The position numbers and the translations under genes were made by a program. The notes under the pieces were generated by a model, which was not told the DNA's origin, made no database searches, and worked only from the letters and a program-made list of their open reading frames with translations. Shown here piece by piece: positions 43,616-51,274 of a stretch of DNA of 64,000 bases. This stretch comes from Bradyrhizobiaceae bacterium (GTDB lineage: Bacteria > Pseudomonadota > Alphaproteobacteria > Rhizobiales > Xanthobacteraceae): the NCBI GenBank assembly GCA_020853885.1, contig JADYXZ010000010.1, positions 175,153 through 239,152 of the forward strand, written 5' to 3'. Position 1 is the stretch's first letter; every line of letters starts with the position of its first letter.

Positions 43616-43775
43616 TACCTCTCCTATTCTTGAGATGGCCAGTCTATGCTGGCGGAACCCATTGGAAATCCGCAAGTTTTCCCTTCGTCCACATCGATTG
43701 ACACCCGGTGCCCCAGGTGATCAGGCTCCGACCTCCTCGCTATTCCCCTTGTCCAAGTCCTCCCGGGTCGAGCGG

Positions 43776-45149
43776 ATGCCCGTGAACACCGGTTTCCTCG
43801 GCGAAATGCTGCAGACGATCGCCGACCGCGGCCGCGCCCTGATCGCGCGGCGGCCGCGACGGGCGGCGGGCGAGGTCCGTACCGCGACCCTCATCCAGCG
43901 CTGCGAGGAATTGCTGTCGGGCCGCGGCGAGGCGTCGGGCACGGCGCTCGCGCGGGAAATCCTCGGCGACTTCCAGGAGCTGAAGACCGGCGAGCGGATC
44001 GGCTTCTTCGAGGCGCTCGCGCTGGAATTCGGGGTCGACCGCGAGCGGCTGATGCGCGCCTGCGAAGCCTATGCACGCGACCCGAGCGAGACGGCGGCGC
44101 ACGAAGTCCATGACGCCGCCGAGCCGCGCCGGCAGGAGCTCATCCGCCGGCTCAATCTTGCGCCGGGCGGGACCGCGGCGCTCGTCGCCATGCGCGAACA
44201 ACTAATGGACGCGCTCGCGAACCGGCGCGACCTCGCGCCCGTTGACCGCGATTTCGCCTATCTGCTTTCGTCCTGGTTCAATCGGGGTTTTCTCGTGCTG
44301 CGCAGGATCGACTGGTCGTCGCCGGCCAACGTGCTGGAAAAGATCATCCGCTACGAGGCGGTGCATGAAATCCACGACTGGGACGACCTGCGCGCGCGCA
44401 TCGATTCGCCGGACCGGCGCTGCTACGCGTTCTTCCATCCGGTGATGGTCGACGAGCCGCTGATCTTCGTCGAGGTGGCGCTGACGCGGGAGATCCCGGA
44501 CGCGATTGCGCCGATCCTTGCCCGCAGCCGCGCGCCGCTCGACCCGCGCGAGGCGACGACCGCGACCTTCTATTCGATCTCGAACACGCAGCGCGGGCTC
44601 ACCGGCGTCACGTTCGGGAGCTTCCTCATCAAGCAGGTGGTGGAGGAGATTTCGCGCGAGCTGCCGAACCTCACCACGTTCGTGACACTGTCGCCGGTGC
44701 CGGGCTTCATGGATTGGCTTGCCGAGGAACGGGCCAAGGCGGATTCCGACGCCATCCATCCCGCCGATGAGCCGGTCCTTGCGATGCTCGACGCGCCGGG
44801 ATGGCACGCGGACGAACGGGCGACGGAGGCGCTGCGGCCGGTGCTCGGGCCGCTTGCCGCGCATTACTTTCTTGTCGCGCGCACGGTGCGCGGGCGACCG
44901 GTCGATCCTGTGGCGCGCTTCCACCTCGGCAACGGCGCGCGGCTCGAGCGCATCAATCTGTTCGCCGACCTGTCGGAAAAGGCGCTCGCGCAATCGGCGG
45001 GGATCATGGTCAACTACCAATATGACATCGCCGACATCGAGAAGAACCACGAAGCCTATGCGGAGGCCGGCGAAGTCGTCGCGAGCAGCGCGGTAAAGCG
45101 CCTGCTGCGCGCCGAAAAGCCGCAACGCACGCTGGTTGCCCAGTCATGA
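43776..45149 (+). CDS. matA: Malonyl-CoA decarboxylase
   Basis: A 457-residue enzyme that decarboxylates malonyl-CoA to acetyl-CoA. The helical N-terminal domain is followed by the GNAT-like catalytic domain with RRCYAFFHPVMVDEPLIFVEV, ATFYSISNTQRGLTGVTFG and NLTTFVTLSPVPGFMDWL, the conserved MCD motifs. I start at MPVNTGFLGEML; the upstream in-frame extension is not conserved. Its stop overlaps matB (ATGA). With MatB it gives a two-step route from malonate to acetyl-CoA. Confidence 0.94.
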   Translation: MPVNTGFLGEMLQTIADRGRALIARRPRRAAGEVRTATLIQRCEELLSGRGEASGTALAREILGDFQELKTGERIGFFEALALEFGVDRERLMRACEAYARDPSETAAHEVHDAAEPRRQELIRRLNLAPGGTAALVAMREQLMDALANRRDLAPVDRDFAYLLSSWFNRGFLVLRRIDWSSPANVLEKIIRYEAVHEIHDWDDLRARIDSPDRRCYAFFHPVMVDEPLIFVEVALTREIPDAIAPILARSRAPLDPREATTATFYSISNTQRGLTGVTFGSFLIKQVVEEISRELPNLTTFVTLSPVPGFMDWLAEERAKADSDAIHPADEPVLAMLDAPGWHADERATEALRPVLGPLAAHYFLVARTVRGRPVDPVARFHLGNGARLERINLFADLSEKALAQSAGIMVNYQYDIADIEKNHEAYAEAGEVVASSAVKRLLRAEKPQRTLVAQS

Positions 45150-46669
45150 GCAATCATCTGTTCGACGCCATCGCGGCTGCTATTCCTGACCGCGGCAAGA
45201 CGCTGATTGAGCTCGGCGACGGGACGCAGATCAGCTACGGACGGTTGTTCGATCTCGTGGAGCGGCTGGCGTCGCATCTCATCCGCGCCGGCGTCGTGCC
45301 CGGCGACCGCGTCGCGGTGCAGGTGGAGAAGTCGTGGGAGAATCTCGCGCTTTATCTCGCCTGCGTGCGGGCGGGCGCCGTCTATCTGCCGCTGAACACG
45401 GCCTATCCCTTGGCAGAGCTTGAGTATTTCATCGGTGACGCGCAGCCGAGTTTCGTCGTCTGCCGGCCGGAGAGCGAAGCCGGCGTGCGCGGTCTTTGCG
45501 CCCGGCTCGGCCGGGCCACGGTGGAGAGTCTCGGCACCCGCGGCGACGGGACGCTCCTCGCTGCCGCCGCCGACGCGCCGATCCGGCCGGTGGTCGACCG
45601 CGACGCCGAGGATCTCGCGGCGATCCTCTACACCTCGGGCACCACCGGGCGCTCCAAGGGCGCGATGCTCACGCACGAGAACCTGCTCTCGAACGCGCAG
45701 GTGCTCGTCGACTATTGGCGCTTCACCGGCGAGGACGTGCTGCTGCACGCGCTGCCGATCTTCCACACCCACGGGCTGTTCGTCGCCAGCAACGTGATCC
45801 TGCTCGCCGGCGGATCGATGATCTTCCTGCCGAAGTTCGACGCCGACGAGGTCGTGCGGCTGTTGCCAAAGGCGACCAGCATGATGGCGGTGCCCACCTT
45901 CTATGTGCGGCTGCTCGAGCATCCGGGCTTCACACGCGCGTTGACGAAACATATCCGGCTGTTCACGTCGGGCTCGGCGCCGCTGCTCGCGGAGACGCAC
46001 CGCGCCTTTTCCGAGCGCACGGGACACGCGATCCTCGAACGCTACGGCATGACTGAAACCAACATGAACACGTCGAACCCCTATGACGGCGACCGCATCC
46101 CGGGCACGGTCGGCTTCCCGCTGCCGGGGGTCGAACTGCGCGTCGCCGACGTGGAGAGCGGGCGCGTGCTGCCGCAGGGCGAGGTCGGCGTGCTGGAGGT
46201 GCGCGGCCCCAACGTGTTCAAGGGCTACTGGCGGATGCCGGAGAAGACGCAGGCCGAATTCCGGCCGGACGGCTTCTTCATCACCGGCGACGTCGGCAGG
46301 ATCGACGAGCGCGGCTACGTGCACATCGTCGGCCGCGCCAAGGATCTCGTCATCACCGGCGGCTACAACGTCTATCCGAAGGAAGTGGAGACGGAGATCG
46401 ACGCGATCGCTGGCGTCGTCGAATCCGCGGTGATCGGGCTGCCGCACCCGGATTTCGGCGAGGGCGTCACCGCCGTGGTCGTGCGCGAAAAGGGCGCGAA
46501 CCTCGGCGAGGAAGACGTGATTTCGGCGCTCGCGGACCGGCTGGCGAAATTCAAGCAGCCAAAGCGCGTGTTCTTTGTCGACGAACTGCCGCGCAACACC
46601 ATGGGCAAGGTGCAGAAGAACGTGCTACGCGACACTTATGCCGGCACCTACGAGCGCGGCGCGGCCTGA
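45146..46669 (+). CDS. matB: Malonyl-CoA synthetase
   Basis: A 507-residue member of the acyl-adenylate superfamily that activates malonate with CoA and ATP. Motifs: P-loop LYTSGTTGRSKGAML, ERYGMTETNMNTSNPYDGDR, the hinge FFITGDVGRIDERGY, and the C-terminal catalytic lysine in LPRNTMGKVQKNVLR. No matC carrier is seen here; the TRAP genes further right are a possible but unproven malonate or other acid uptake system. Confidence 0.94.
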   Translation: MSNHLFDAIAAAIPDRGKTLIELGDGTQISYGRLFDLVERLASHLIRAGVVPGDRVAVQVEKSWENLALYLACVRAGAVYLPLNTAYPLAELEYFIGDAQPSFVVCRPESEAGVRGLCARLGRATVESLGTRGDGTLLAAAADAPIRPVVDRDAEDLAAILYTSGTTGRSKGAMLTHENLLSNAQVLVDYWRFTGEDVLLHALPIFHTHGLFVASNVILLAGGSMIFLPKFDADEVVRLLPKATSMMAVPTFYVRLLEHPGFTRALTKHIRLFTSGSAPLLAETHRAFSERTGHAILERYGMTETNMNTSNPYDGDRIPGTVGFPLPGVELRVADVESGRVLPQGEVGVLEVRGPNVFKGYWRMPEKTQAEFRPDGFFITGDVGRIDERGYVHIVGRAKDLVITGGYNVYPKEVETEIDAIAGVVESAVIGLPHPDFGEGVTAVVVREKGANLGEEDVISALADRLAKFKQPKRVFFVDELPRNTMGKVQKNVLRDTYAGTYERGAA

Positions 46670-46672
46670 GCG

Positions 46673-47572
46673 TCAGGTCTTGAATCGCGGGTCGAGATAG
46701 TCGCGCAGGCTGTCGCCGAACAGATTGAAGGCAAACACCGCAAGGCTGATGGCGATGCCGGGGAACAGGATCATCCACGGCGCCTCGCGATAGAAGTCCG
46801 CGGCGTTACCCGACAGCATCAGCCCCCAGGCCGCCGTGGGCTCGGTCACGCCCAGCCCGAGGAAGGACAGCGAGGCTTCGAGCAGGATCGCCTGGGCGAT
46901 GAAGGCCGTGAACATGATGAGGTAGGGCGCAACCACGTTCGGCGCCATGTGGCGGAAGATGATGCGGCGGCTGGAATAGCCGGCAGCGCGCGCGGCATCC
47001 ACATAGGGCATGACGCGCGCCGAGAGCGCCGCGGCGCGCACGACGCGGGCGACGCGCGGCAGGATCGGGATCGCGATCGCGAAGATCAGGTTCACGTCGA
47101 CGCCGGCGACCACGGTCTTGGGGAGCGCCGCCACGACCACGAGCGCCAGCACGATGATCGGGAAGGCCAGGAGCACATCGACGAAGCGCTGGATCCAGTC
47201 GTCGATCTTGCCGCCAAAATAGGCGGAGGCGACGCCGAGGATGGCACCGAGCGTGGCGCCGAGAAACGACGAGGAGAAGCCGATCACCAGCGCGGTGCGC
47301 GACCCGTGGATGATGCGGGAAAAGATATCGCGGCCGTAGGCGTCGGTGCCCATCCAGTGCTCCCAGGAGGGGGCGGCGAGGATCGAGGCGAAGTCGATGT
47401 CGAGCGGATTATAGGGTGAGACGAGCTCGGAGAAGACGCCGGCAAACATCATCACGACGATGACGACGAAGCTTACGGCGCCGAGCGGCTGCTGCCGGCA
47501 GAACTCGACGATCGTGCTGCGGCGCTTGAACTTCACCGCGGGGGCGAAAACTGCCCGCGCGACGCTTGCCAT
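46673..47572 (-). CDS. Dipeptide/oligopeptide ABC transporter permease, DppC type (orphan)
   Basis: A 299-residue permease. SPYNPLDIDFASILAAPSW and HWMGTDAYGRDIFSRIIHG are the typical DppC/OppC entry region; the EAA loop is YVDAARAAGYSSRRIIFRHMAPN. About six membrane helices. The gene looks intact but stands alone: the usual upstream dppB survives only as its last codons, and no ATPase or binding protein follows, because matB lies opposite three bases away. It may be non-functional or serve another complex. Confidence 0.92.
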   Translation of the reverse strand: MASVARAVFAPAVKFKRRSTIVEFCRQQPLGAVSFVVIVVMMFAGVFSELVSPYNPLDIDFASILAAPSWEHWMGTDAYGRDIFSRIIHGSRTALVIGFSSSFLGATLGAILGVASAYFGGKIDDWIQRFVDVLLAFPIIVLALVVVAALPKTVVAGVDVNLIFAIAIPILPRVARVVRAAALSARVMPYVDAARAAGYSSRRIIFRHMAPNVVAPYLIMFTAFIAQAILLEASLSFLGLGVTEPTAAWGLMLSGNAADFYREAPWMILFPGIAISLAVFAFNLFGDSLRDYLDPRFKT

Positions 47573-47573
47573 G

Positions 47574-47624
47574 TCACTGGTACCGGATGCGCGGGTCGAA
47601 AACCGCATAGAGGAGGTCGACAGC
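47574..47624 (-). pseudogene. C-terminal remnant of a dppB-like permease gene
   Basis: In the frame ending at a TGA two bases before the dppC start, the reading is VDLLYAVFDPRIRYQ then stop. That is the conserved end of DppB/OppB permeases. Upstream of this the sequence no longer matches (APRGAE...) and the TRAP permease stop is only 40 bases away. The gene body has been lost and replaced. Confidence 0.8.
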
Positions 47625-47663
47625 CGGCCGCCCCGCTTCCCTTCTGCTTGGCGGCGCCTGTTG

Positions 47664-48962
47664 CTACATGCGCGAGGGCAGGAACAGCGACAGGGAGGGA
47701 AACGCGACGAGCAGCACAAGCCGGATCAGGTCGACGACGATGAAAGGCATCACGCCCTTGTAGATCGTCTGCAGCGAGACATCGTGCGCGATCGAGTTGA
47801 TGACGAATACGTTCATGCCGATCGGCGGCATGATCATACCGAGCACCACGACCATCACGATGATGACGCCGAACCAGATCGGGTCGAAGCCCAGCCCGGT
47901 GATCACCGGAAAAATCACGGGCACCGTCAGCAGCACCATGGCGAGCTCGTCCATGATGGCACCGAGCAGGATATACATCAGCAGGATCAGCGCGAGGACC
48001 CCGTAGGGGCCGATCGGCAGGCTGAGCAGAAACGCGCTGAAATTCTGCGTCGTCTGCGTGATCACCAGGAAATAACCGAACAGGAAAGCGCCGATCACGA
48101 TCGTAAAGATGGCGGCGCTCGTCCGCACGCTCTCCACCAGGCATTGCATGATCGACGCCACCGAGAGCCGCCGGCGCGCAAGGCCGATCAGGAACGCGCC
48201 GCTCGCTCCCATCGCCGCGCCTTCCGTCGCGGTGAAGAGACCGCCATAGAGACCGCCCATCACGAACACAAAGAGCAGCCCGACCGCCCAGATCGGCTTG
48301 AGCGAAATGAACCGCTCGCTCCAGCCCACGCGCTTGCCGCGCGGCATCAGTTCCGGACGCAGATAGCCGACCGCCTGCACGGCGACGATATACAGGATGG
48401 CGCCGAGGATGCCGGGAATGACTCCGGCGATCAGCAGCCGTGAAATGTCCTCCTCCGTCAGGATGCCGTAGATGGCGAACATCACCGACGGCGGGATCAT
48501 GATGCCGAGCGTGCCGCCGGCGGCGATCACGCCGGTCGCGAGGCCCGGATCGTAGCCGGCGCGGCGCATTTCCGGCAGCGCCACGTTGGTCATGGTTGCG
48601 GCCGTCGCCACGGAGGAGCCGTTGATCGCCGCAAAGCCCGCACAGGCGGTGACCGTCGCCATGGCCAGGCCGCCGCGGCGATGCCCGAGCCAGGCGTTGC
48701 TCGCCTCGAACAGCTCGCGGCTCATGCCCGACGCCGTCGCGAAGGCGCCCATGAGAATGAACATGGGAATGATCGCCAGGTCCCAGTCGGTCGTCACCCG
48801 GATCGGCGACTGGGCCAACAGGTTGAGGGCAGGTCCCGTGCTTGCGAGCACGCCGAAGCCGGCGACACCGACGATGCCCATCGCGACGCCGATGGGCACG
48901 CGAACGGCCATCAGGGCGAACAGACCGACGAACCCGAGAATCGCAATCAGTTCCTGGGTCAT
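47664..48962 (-). CDS. dctM: TRAP transporter large permease
   Basis: A 432-residue DctM-type subunit with about twelve membrane helices. AAINGSSVATAATMTNVALPEM and GGTLGIMIPPSVMFAIYGILT are the characteristic re-entrant motifs, mirrored by ILLGAIMDELAMVLLTVP and GMIMPPIGMNVFVI in the second half. It drives Na-coupled uptake of organic acids delivered by the binding protein. Last gene of the dctP-dctQ-dctM operon. Confidence 0.94.
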   Translation of the reverse strand: MTQELIAILGFVGLFALMAVRVPIGVAMGIVGVAGFGVLASTGPALNLLAQSPIRVTTDWDLAIIPMFILMGAFATASGMSRELFEASNAWLGHRRGGLAMATVTACAGFAAINGSSVATAATMTNVALPEMRRAGYDPGLATGVIAAGGTLGIMIPPSVMFAIYGILTEEDISRLLIAGVIPGILGAILYIVAVQAVGYLRPELMPRGKRVGWSERFISLKPIWAVGLLFVFVMGGLYGGLFTATEGAAMGASGAFLIGLARRRLSVASIMQCLVESVRTSAAIFTIVIGAFLFGYFLVITQTTQNFSAFLLSLPIGPYGVLALILLMYILLGAIMDELAMVLLTVPVIFPVITGLGFDPIWFGVIIVMVVVLGMIMPPIGMNVFVINSIAHDVSLQTIYKGVMPFIVVDLIRLVLLVAFPSLSLFLPSRM

Positions 48963-48986
48963 TGGGGCATCACCGCGGGAGCGAAA

Positions 48987-49505
48987 TTATTCGTAGGACG
49001 GCATCGCTTCGGTGTCGTCCATGCCCCGCAGGAGCCGGACGATCCGAACGACCATCAGGGCCGTGGCGCTGAAAATGCCGAGCGCCGCAACGAAATGAAA
49101 CGGCCAGATCACCATCCGCAGGTCGAAGGTGCTTTCGCCGCTGAGATAGCCGCTACGCACTTTCTCTACGAGCATCCAGGAAAAGACGAGAAGAAAGGCG
49201 AGCAGAATGAGGCTCGCGGCGATGTCGATCCACCGGCGGGCCCTTGGTCCGGCCCATTCCCAGAGGATGTCCACCTTGATGTGGCGATTGTGGTAGCTCG
49301 CGCCCGCGATGCCCCAGAAGATCATCACGCCCAGCATCAGGCGGGAGAGATCGTACCAGTCCGGAATCGCGTAGGTGAACAGCGCCCGCAACGCGATGCT
49401 GAGGAAAACAAGCACGGTGACGGCGGCGAGAAATATCGCCGCCGTCCGTTCGATGCCGTCGATGAAGCGGTCGACGGCGTTACGCATGCGCACGCCCCGG
49501 CGCAT
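48987..49505 (-). CDS. dctQ: TRAP transporter small permease
   Basis: A 172-residue four-helix membrane protein. RFIDGIERTAAIFLAAVTVLV, YDLSRLMLGVMIFWGIAGASY and HNRHIKVDILWEW are typical of DctQ. The ATG at 49505 shares a base with the dctP stop (TGATG), so translation is coupled; a TTG one codon earlier is less likely. It bridges the large permease and the binding protein. Confidence 0.9.
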   Translation of the reverse strand: MRRGVRMRNAVDRFIDGIERTAAIFLAAVTVLVFLSIALRALFTYAIPDWYDLSRLMLGVMIFWGIAGASYHNRHIKVDILWEWAGPRARRWIDIAASLILLAFLLVFSWMLVEKVRSGYLSGESTFDLRMVIWPFHFVAALGIFSATALMVVRIVRLLRGMDDTEAMPSYE

Positions 49506-50539
49506 CAATAGGCTGCGTTCTGTTTCTTCAGCTCTTCCTTGAGCGCGTTCAGCGTTGCGGCGGGGTCGATGCCAGCCTTTTTCGCGCCTTCAGCCCAGGT
49601 CGCGGCCAGCGGCTCGGACGCCTTCTTCCACTGATCCACCTGCGCGTCGGTCAGCTTGTAGACCGTGTGTCCCTGCGCCGTACGCAGCTTGTCCCGGCCC
49701 GACGCCTCGTAGTCTGCCCACGGCGTGGCAACCTTCGCCGCCCATTCCGGCGTGCAATGATTGTCAATCACCTTCTTCTGCGCGTCGGACATCTCATTGT
49801 ACTTCGCCTTGTTGATCACCCAGGCAAAGGTCGTCGCGTAAAGCGGCACGTCCTGATGGAACTTGACCGCGCTGTCGAGCTTGAACAGCAGGACCGACCC
49901 CCAGGGGAACGTGATCGCATCGGCCACGCCGCGCTCCAGCATTTCGCGCGCTTCCGGCGCGGAGCCGTGCGCGTTGGTGCCGCCCAGCAGGGTGACGAAG
50001 GACGCCATCGTGGCGTGCGCGGGCCTGATCTTCATGCCCTTGACCTGATCCGGCGTCTCGATCTTCTTCTTCGAATGCAGCGCGCCGGGGTCATGGGCGA
50101 AGGCAAGGCAGAACTTGACGTCCTTCATCTCCTCCCCGGCATATTTGCGATACCAAGTGTCCAGCGCGACCGAGCCGCCCTTGGCGTTCGACATCAGGAA
50201 GGGAAGCTCGCCCGCCGCGATGATCGGGAACCGTCCCGGCTGATAGCCCGGATTGATGTAGGTCACGTCGGCGATGCCATCGCGCGCCATGTCATAGTGG
50301 TCGATGGCCTTGCCGAGCTGTTGCGCGGGGAACACCTTGGACTTGATCGTGCCGTTCGAAGCCTTCTCAATCGACGCGCCCCAGTCCTTGAGCGCTTTCT
50401 GCAACGGGTGGGCAGGCGGAACCCAATGGGACAGCCGCAGCTCGAATGTCTTGTCCTGTGCTGCAGCGGTTCCACCCACGGCAATCGCGGCCATGAGCGC
50501 GGCTGCCGATATCGTCAGATTCGAGAATTTTGAAAGCAT
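49505..50539 (-). CDS. dctP: TRAP transporter substrate-binding protein
   Basis: A 344-residue periplasmic binding protein with a signal peptide ending near GGTAAAQ, and a GGAGGAG ribosome site. FELRLSHWVPPAHPLQKALKDW and the conserved Arg region KGMKIRPAHATMASFV followed by MLERGVADAITFPWGSV fit the DctP family binding aromatic or aliphatic carboxylates. Which acid is bound cannot be read directly. The operon faces a MarR regulator and the indolepyruvate oxidoreductase genes. Confidence 0.92.
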   Translation of the reverse strand: MLSKFSNLTISAAALMAAIAVGGTAAAQDKTFELRLSHWVPPAHPLQKALKDWGASIEKASNGTIKSKVFPAQQLGKAIDHYDMARDGIADVTYINPGYQPGRFPIIAAGELPFLMSNAKGGSVALDTWYRKYAGEEMKDVKFCLAFAHDPGALHSKKKIETPDQVKGMKIRPAHATMASFVTLLGGTNAHGSAPEAREMLERGVADAITFPWGSVLLFKLDSAVKFHQDVPLYATTFAWVINKAKYNEMSDAQKKVIDNHCTPEWAAKVATPWADYEASGRDKLRTAQGHTVYKLTDAQVDQWKKASEPLAATWAEGAKKAGIDPAATLNALKEELKKQNAAY

Positions 50540-50569
50540 GTCGTTTTCTCCTCCGCCATCATTGTTCTT

Positions 50570-50585
50570 GGACCGATATCGGTCC
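50570..50585. promoter_or_regulatory. Perfect 16-bp palindrome between TRAP operon and MarR gene
   Basis: GGACCGATATCGGTCC is a perfect palindrome 31 bases upstream of dctP and about 135 bases before the MarR start. It is the best candidate operator for the adjacent MarR protein, and it would control the TRAP operon. Confidence 0.65.
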
Positions 50586-50720
50586 TTTTGTTTCAAGCCT
50601 TACGGCAGATGGGTCCGGCCTGCAATAGTTGGGAGTTAAACTATTCTGCCCGGAGGCCGCCTCTGATATATTCCCGGCGGCCCGTTGAGAGACCAATTGT
50701 GGCCCGGAGAGGTGTGTGTG

Positions 50721-51260
50721 GTGGCCGAATTGAACATTCTCGGGAACGGACCGGCAAGAACCCGGCGGACTGAGGCAAAGGCGAGCAGCGGCGTCGATCT
50801 CGGCCCGCTGGAAGGCTGGATCGGCTTTCATCTGCGGCTCGCGCAGAACGCTTCGTTTCAGGCATTCGCACGCGAGGCGCGCGGCATCGATCTCAGTCCC
50901 GGCCGGTTCGCGGTGCTGATGCTGATCGGCCGCAATCCCGGCATCTCGCAGACGGCGTTGAGCCGCGCCAATGCGCGTGACAAATCCTCGCTCACGCCGG
51001 TGCTCGACGATCTAGAGCGGCGCAAGCTGATCAAACGCACGCGCACGCGGCGCGACCGCCGCAGCTATCAACTGACGCTGACGCCCGCCGGCGACCGGCT
51101 CCTGCAGCAACTCACCGCCTGCGCCGAACGGCACGACGCCAATCTCGACCGCATCATCGGAACCAAGAACAAGGCGCGGTTCTTGCAAACCTTGAAGAAG
51201 CTGATCGCCGAACTTGCCGGGGACGAGAGAGCGAACGGCGCTTCCCGCGAGCGCGACTGA
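50721..51260 (+). CDS. MarR-family transcriptional regulator
   Basis: A regulator of about 179 residues. After a polar N-tail comes the winged helix: DLSPGRFAVLMLIGRNPGISQTALS, then KSSLTPVLDDLERRKLIKR and the wing RTRRDRRSYQLTLTPAG. The GTG start at 50721 is eight bases after GGAGAGG; other GTG codons nearby are possible. It begins a run (two oxidoreductase subunits, fdhD, mobA) with gaps of 14, 3 and 7 bases and one overlap, and is divergent from the TRAP genes. Such MarR proteins usually sense an aromatic acid. Confidence 0.9.
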   Translation: MAELNILGNGPARTRRTEAKASSGVDLGPLEGWIGFHLRLAQNASFQAFAREARGIDLSPGRFAVLMLIGRNPGISQTALSRANARDKSSLTPVLDDLERRKLIKRTRTRRDRRSYQLTLTPAGDRLLQQLTACAERHDANLDRIIGTKNKARFLQTLKKLIAELAGDERANGASRERD

Positions 51261-51274
51261 CGCTGGAGAATGTG

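Noticed and set aside
47664..50539. TRAP operon as the malonate carrier for matAB
   Set aside because: It is on the opposite strand from matAB, separated by dppC, and faces a MarR regulator of another operon; kept only as a remote possibility.
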